Positions 61,133 through 64,000 of a DNA stretch of 64,000 nt are shown one piece after another (the stretch's first letter is position 1; every line of letters starts with the position of its first letter). Under the pieces are notes generated by a model, which was given only the letters and a program-made list of their open reading frames with translations, did no database searches and was not told the DNA's origin. Source of the stretch: Strobilurus pachycystidiatus (taxonomy: Eukaryota > Basidiomycota > Agaricomycetes > Agaricales > Physalacriaceae); NCBI GenBank assembly GCA_019915135.1, contig JAHLMK010000015.1:558001-622000 (forward strand). The letters are read 5' to 3'. Both the position numbers and the translations under genes were made by a program.

Positions 61133-64000
61133 CTAGGCAATGCCAAGACGATGGATGCCAAGTGAATGTGGGCTAGGCCCAGGCCGAGGTGAATGAAGAG
61201 ATGGGAGAATGTGGCGATGTCGGGAGTGGAGACGTGATGGAGGAAGCAGAATAGAGGCGATTCGTGACAATACCCCCTCTTTAGGATGCGCTTGCGCCTG
61301 GAGCGCAGTAGTTCCCGTCCAGATGTCGTTAACGGTGACACCGAGAGTGCGAAGGTGGGGAAGGGGTTTGGAGTAAGCCGTGGGATGCGTACGATGGAAT
61401 TCCTTGATCAAAGGGAGTGCCTTTGTGAGGTTGGAACTGGGTTCCCAGGTGTTCTCTGATGACGGGTAGTCCAACCACTTCACCAAGTACTGAATGCCGC
61501 GCTTGTTACGAGTTGGGCGAGAGTCGAGTATGGCTTCAACATCAAACTCTTCCTTGTCGTTGATGAGGTCGGGCGGATTAGATGGGAAATTAGGCCCATG
61601 AGCCTCAGTCTCCACAAAAGGAAGGAGGAGGGCGGCGTGGAAGACAGGGTGTATACGCCATGTGGGAGGAAGTTTGAGACGATAGTTGACTGGTCCAAGT
61701 ACGTCAGTGACTTCAAAAGGCCCATGATGCTTGTCTGAGAGCTTAGCTTTGGGTCGCGTTGTCTTGAGATTCTTTCCGTCAAGCAACACCTTGTCACCAA
61801 CTTTGAACGTAATGCCCTTCTTGGTGACATCTCCGTTGTTCCGCTTCATGATCTCTGCGGCAGTGGTAAGGCTAGCCTTGACTTCCTCGCGAAGCCGTTC
61901 TAGGTTGGTCAACCGTTCTTCGACAGTGGGAATGTTGGACGTGGGGTTCAAAGAGGGGTATAAGCGGGGTTTGAAACCGTGAAGAAGTTCAAAGGGGGAC
62001 TTGCCCGTGGCGGAGTGAATGCGACTGTTGTGAGAGAATTCCGCAAAGGGAAGGTATTTGACCCAGTCGTCTTGTCGGTAGTTACAGAAAACGCGGAGGT
62101 ATTGTTCAAGTTCTTGATTATAACGCTCGGTTTCGCCATCTGTTTGAGGATGGTAAGCCGTACTAAGCGCAGAGGTAATTCCTAGCTTAGCGTGAACGGC
62201 TTGCATGACCTTGCTTGCAAACTGGGGACCACGATCAGAGATCATCTTGTCCCAGAGACCATAGCGTCGATAAACACCATCCACCAAGATATCAACCGTA
62301 CCATCCGCATCAATGGTCTTGCGGCATGGAGATACAATTACCGTCTTGGTGAAGCGGTCAACAACACAATGGATAGCGTTATACCCTTCGCACTCGGGTA
62401 GATCTGTAATGAAGTCGGTGGTGATAGTCCCAAAAGGGCGCTCGGGGATCTCGTTGGGTATAAGGGGAACATGTGCCGGATGATTCCTAGGTTTTGTCAT
62501 CTGACAGGTAGCACAGCCATCGACATAGTCGCGAACAAAGACAGACATGCCTGGCCACCAGAATTCTCGACTGAGAAGTTCGTAGGTCTTGAAGCGTCCA
62601 GGGTGTCCAGGACCAAGAGAGTCGTGGTGCATCTTGACAATGTCTCGGCGTAGTTGCAGGTCATCGGGAACATAGACCTTGCCACGGAAGAGAACTAGTC
62701 CGTCTTCGTAGTTCCATTCCTGTAGATTTTTGACCAGCGAACGAGGACCATTGCGAAGAATGACTTCTAACGCACCACGGACCTCAGTGTCCTTATTTGG
62801 ACATTCCCGAATACGTCGTCGCAGCTCAGCGTCTCCAACGGCTACAACTTCTCCGGGTCTGGTAGCGCGAATTCGGAAAAACTTTGGATCAAGGAGGATC
62901 CTGTCGGTGTTGTCGTCATCGACCCCCTCTTTGTGATCCGCACGGCGGGAGAGTGGGTCACTACGGTTCTGAGTACCAGGTTTATGAGTGAGAGTGAAAT
63001 CAAAGCGAGTGAGGAATAGTGCCCAGCGAGCCTGTCGCCGGCTGAGTTTCTGCGAGTTGGCAAAATATTCAAGGTTCTTGTGGTCGGTGAGAATATCAAC
63101 TTGGTGTGCTGAACCTTCGAGGTACTGGCGCCAGGCTTCCAGAGCACGGATAATAGCGAGAAGTTCCTTGTCATGAATGTCATAATTGCGTTGAGGTTCA
63201 GAAAGGGACTTAGAGATGTAGGCGACAGGATGCCATTGGTCGTCGTTGCCTGTCTGGGATAGAATTCCGCCTGTGGCATAGTCTGAAGCATCTACTTCCA
63301 CACGATAGGGCTTGTCGGGGTTAGGCATGATAAGGACGGGTGACGATGTGAACGCATCTTTAAGTGCCTCGAAGGCCTCTTGACACTCCGGTTTCCAGAC
63401 CCATGGTTCGTCTTTCTTGGTGAGATCAAACAGGGGGCGCGCAATCCGAGAGAAACCTTCAATGAAACAACGGTAGAAATTCCCAAAGCCAAGGAATGAT
63501 TGGACGTCCTTGACATTCCGAGGTAACGGCCACTTGGCGACACCGTCTACCTTGACTGGGTCCATGCGAAGTTCATTATGAGAGATGATGAGTCCGAGGA
63601 ATTCAATAGACTCAGCTTCAAAGGTGCACTTCTCGGGCTTAGCATAGAGATCGTGCTCCTTCAGGCGCTGGAGAACCTGCAAGACAACCTTGCGGTGTTC
63701 TTCTAAGGTCTTGGTGAAGATCAAGATGTCGTCCATGTATACGACAACTTTGCCGGAGTCGATCAGGTCCTTGAGAATGGTATTCATCATTGCTTGAAAC
63801 GTGGCGGGAGAATTCATAAGACCAAAGAACATCACCAAGGGTTCAAACAGACCGCGGTTTGTCTTGAATGCGCCTTTCCACTCGTCTCCTTCCTTGATTC
63901 GGCAGTTGTTGTAGCCTTGACGAAGGTCTACCTTTGAAAAGTAACGAGCACCCTTGAGTTTATCAATCAATTCTCCAATGAGCGGGAGTGGGTACTCGTT
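61133..64000 (-). CDS. pol: Ty3/gypsy pol polyprotein: RT-RNase H-integrase-chromodomain (5' partial)
   Basis: The frame is open from the window edge. RT: YFSKVDLRQGYNNCRI, FGLMNSPATFQ, VVVYMDDILIF (catalytic YMDD). RNase H: YRVEVDASDYATGGIL, DKELLAIIRALEAWR, DHKNLEYF. Integrase: zinc-finger His near HHDSLGPGHPGR with CATC after it, catalytic Asp in FGTITTDFITDLP, the second in MISDRGPQFAS, and Glu after TAYHPQTDGETERYNQELEQYLR. A chromodomain near the end (VEAILDSRPTRNKRGIQYLVKWLDYPSSENTWEP) can target insertion to marked chromatin. The C-terminal 45 or so codons read across the polypurine tract into the LTR before the stop. No internal stop is present, suggesting a recent insertion. Confidence 0.92.
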   Translation of the reverse strand, partial: NEYPLPLIGELIDKLKGARYFSKVDLRQGYNNCRIKEGDEWKGAFKTNRGLFEPLVMFFGLMNSPATFQAMMNTILKDLIDSGKVVVYMDDILIFTKTLEEHRKVVLQVLQRLKEHDLYAKPEKCTFEAESIEFLGLIISHNELRMDPVKVDGVAKWPLPRNVKDVQSFLGFGNFYRCFIEGFSRIARPLFDLTKKDEPWVWKPECQEAFEALKDAFTSSPVLIMPNPDKPYRVEVDASDYATGGILSQTGNDDQWHPVAYISKSLSEPQRNYDIHDKELLAIIRALEAWRQYLEGSAHQVDILTDHKNLEYFANSQKLSRRQARWALFLTRFDFTLTHKPGTQNRSDPLSRRADHKEGVDDDNTDRILLDPKFFRIRATRPGEVVAVGDAELRRRIRECPNKDTEVRGALEVILRNGPRSLVKNLQEWNYEDGLVLFRGKVYVPDDLQLRRDIVKMHHDSLGPGHPGRFKTYELLSREFWWPGMSVFVRDYVDGCATCQMTKPRNHPAHVPLIPNEIPERPFGTITTDFITDLPECEGYNAIHCVVDRFTKTVIVSPCRKTIDADGTVDILVDGVYRRYGLWDKMISDRGPQFASKVMQAVHAKLGITSALSTAYHPQTDGETERYNQELEQYLRVFCNYRQDDWVKYLPFAEFSHNSRIHSATGKSPFELLHGFKPRLYPSLNPTSNIPTVEERLTNLERLREEVKASLTTAAEIMKRNNGDVTKKGITFKVGDKVLLDGKNLKTTRPKAKLSDKHHGPFEVTDVLGPVNYRLKLPPTWRIHPVFHAALLLPFVETEAHGPNFPSNPPDLINDKEEFDVEAILDSRPTRNKRGIQYLVKWLDYPSSENTWEPSSNLTKALPLIKEFHRTHPTAYSKPLPHLRTLGVTVNDIWTGTTALQAQAHPKEGVLSRIASILLPPSRLHSRHRHILPSLHSPRPGPSPHSLGIHRLGIA
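61273..61282 (-). other. Polypurine tract of the Ty3/gypsy element
   Basis: AAAGAGGGGG on the minus strand, three bases before the LTR TG; it is the expected primer for plus-strand DNA synthesis. Confidence 0.7.

Larger units (their letters stand above)
60799..61269 (-). repeat. 3' LTR of the Ty3/gypsy element
   Basis: In minus orientation the sequence begins TGTCACGAATC and ends AGTCTTGACA, giving TG..CA termini with a 5-bp inverted TGTCA/TGACA; length 471 bp. It is preceded by a polypurine tract. It contains a TATATATATA stretch (60979-60989) and a 23-bp tandem pair. The other LTR lies outside the window, so identity and target-site duplication cannot be tested. Confidence 0.75.
60799..64000 (-). 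mobile_element. Ty3/gypsy chromovirus-type LTR retrotransposon (5' part outside the window)
   Basis: Order in element orientation: RT, RNase H, integrase, chromodomain, polypurine tract, 3' LTR. The pol frame is open to the right edge without stops. Gag, protease, primer-binding site and 5' LTR are outside. Confidence 0.88.

Noticed and set aside
1..64000. CRISPR arrays, bacterial operons, riboswitches
   Set aside because: The window is eukaryotic (spliced genes, Pol III tRNAs, LTR and DIRS elements); no regularly spaced short repeats were seen.

Overview
The window is nuclear DNA of a filamentous basidiomycete, very probably an Agaricomycete. Genes have many short introns (about 45-70 nt, GT..AG). 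Families typical of mushroom-forming fungi are present: a FunK1-type protein kinase, several F-box/LRR proteins, a ferritin-like Rds1-type secreted protein and a mitochondrial calcium uniporter. Retroelements close both ends: a DIRS-like element with a split direct repeat on the left and a Ty3/gypsy element with a chromodomain on the right. All calls come from reading the sequence by eye; no database search was run.

Layout. 1-1.8 kb: 3' part of a tyrosine-recombinase-class (DIRS/Ngaro-like) retroelement. 2.2-4.3 kb: a short member of an unrecognised local gene family, called here the GWP family after a conserved Gly-Trp-Pro. 4.5-12.5 kb: an F-box gene, a DUF1308-like gene, a small P-loop kinase, tRNA-Val(CAC), a peroxisomal-type enoyl-CoA hydratase 2 and tRNA-Asp(GTC). 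12.8-31.3 kb: a block present three times in tandem. Each block holds a proline/serine-rich gene (+), a GWP-family gene (-) and a NUP53-like nucleoporin gene (-). The proline-rich gene is least damaged in the left block, the nucleoporin is intact only in the right block, and the GWP gene persists in all three. 32.3-34.2 kb: bleomycin hydrolase. 34.8-37.2 kb: two related low-complexity proteins with SILK and HVHF motifs. 38.3-41.1 kb: a fifth GWP-family gene. 42-47.7 kb: a single-pass membrane protein, MCU and an MDR oxidoreductase. 47.8-59.7 kb: an F-box protein, a ferritin-like protein, a FunK1 kinase, a second F-box/LRR gene of the 4.5 kb type and a membrane-anchored FAD oxidoreductase. 60.8-64 kb: 3' LTR and pol of a Ty3/gypsy element on the minus strand.

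The best candidate for something undescribed is the GWP family: five copies in 39 kb, with a modular layout. Domain 1 ends in CPRC. Domain 2 is helical and Trp-rich. A fast-changing, repeat-prone linker of small exons follows. The tail carries a PAIKxHFxxLLG helix, an LPW...LELEGWP module and a basic nuclear-localisation-like end. Duplication, nonsense mutation, truncation and exon amplification are all visible among the copies. That pattern suggests birth-and-death evolution in a nuclear, possibly DNA- or chromatin-associated family; the function is unknown.
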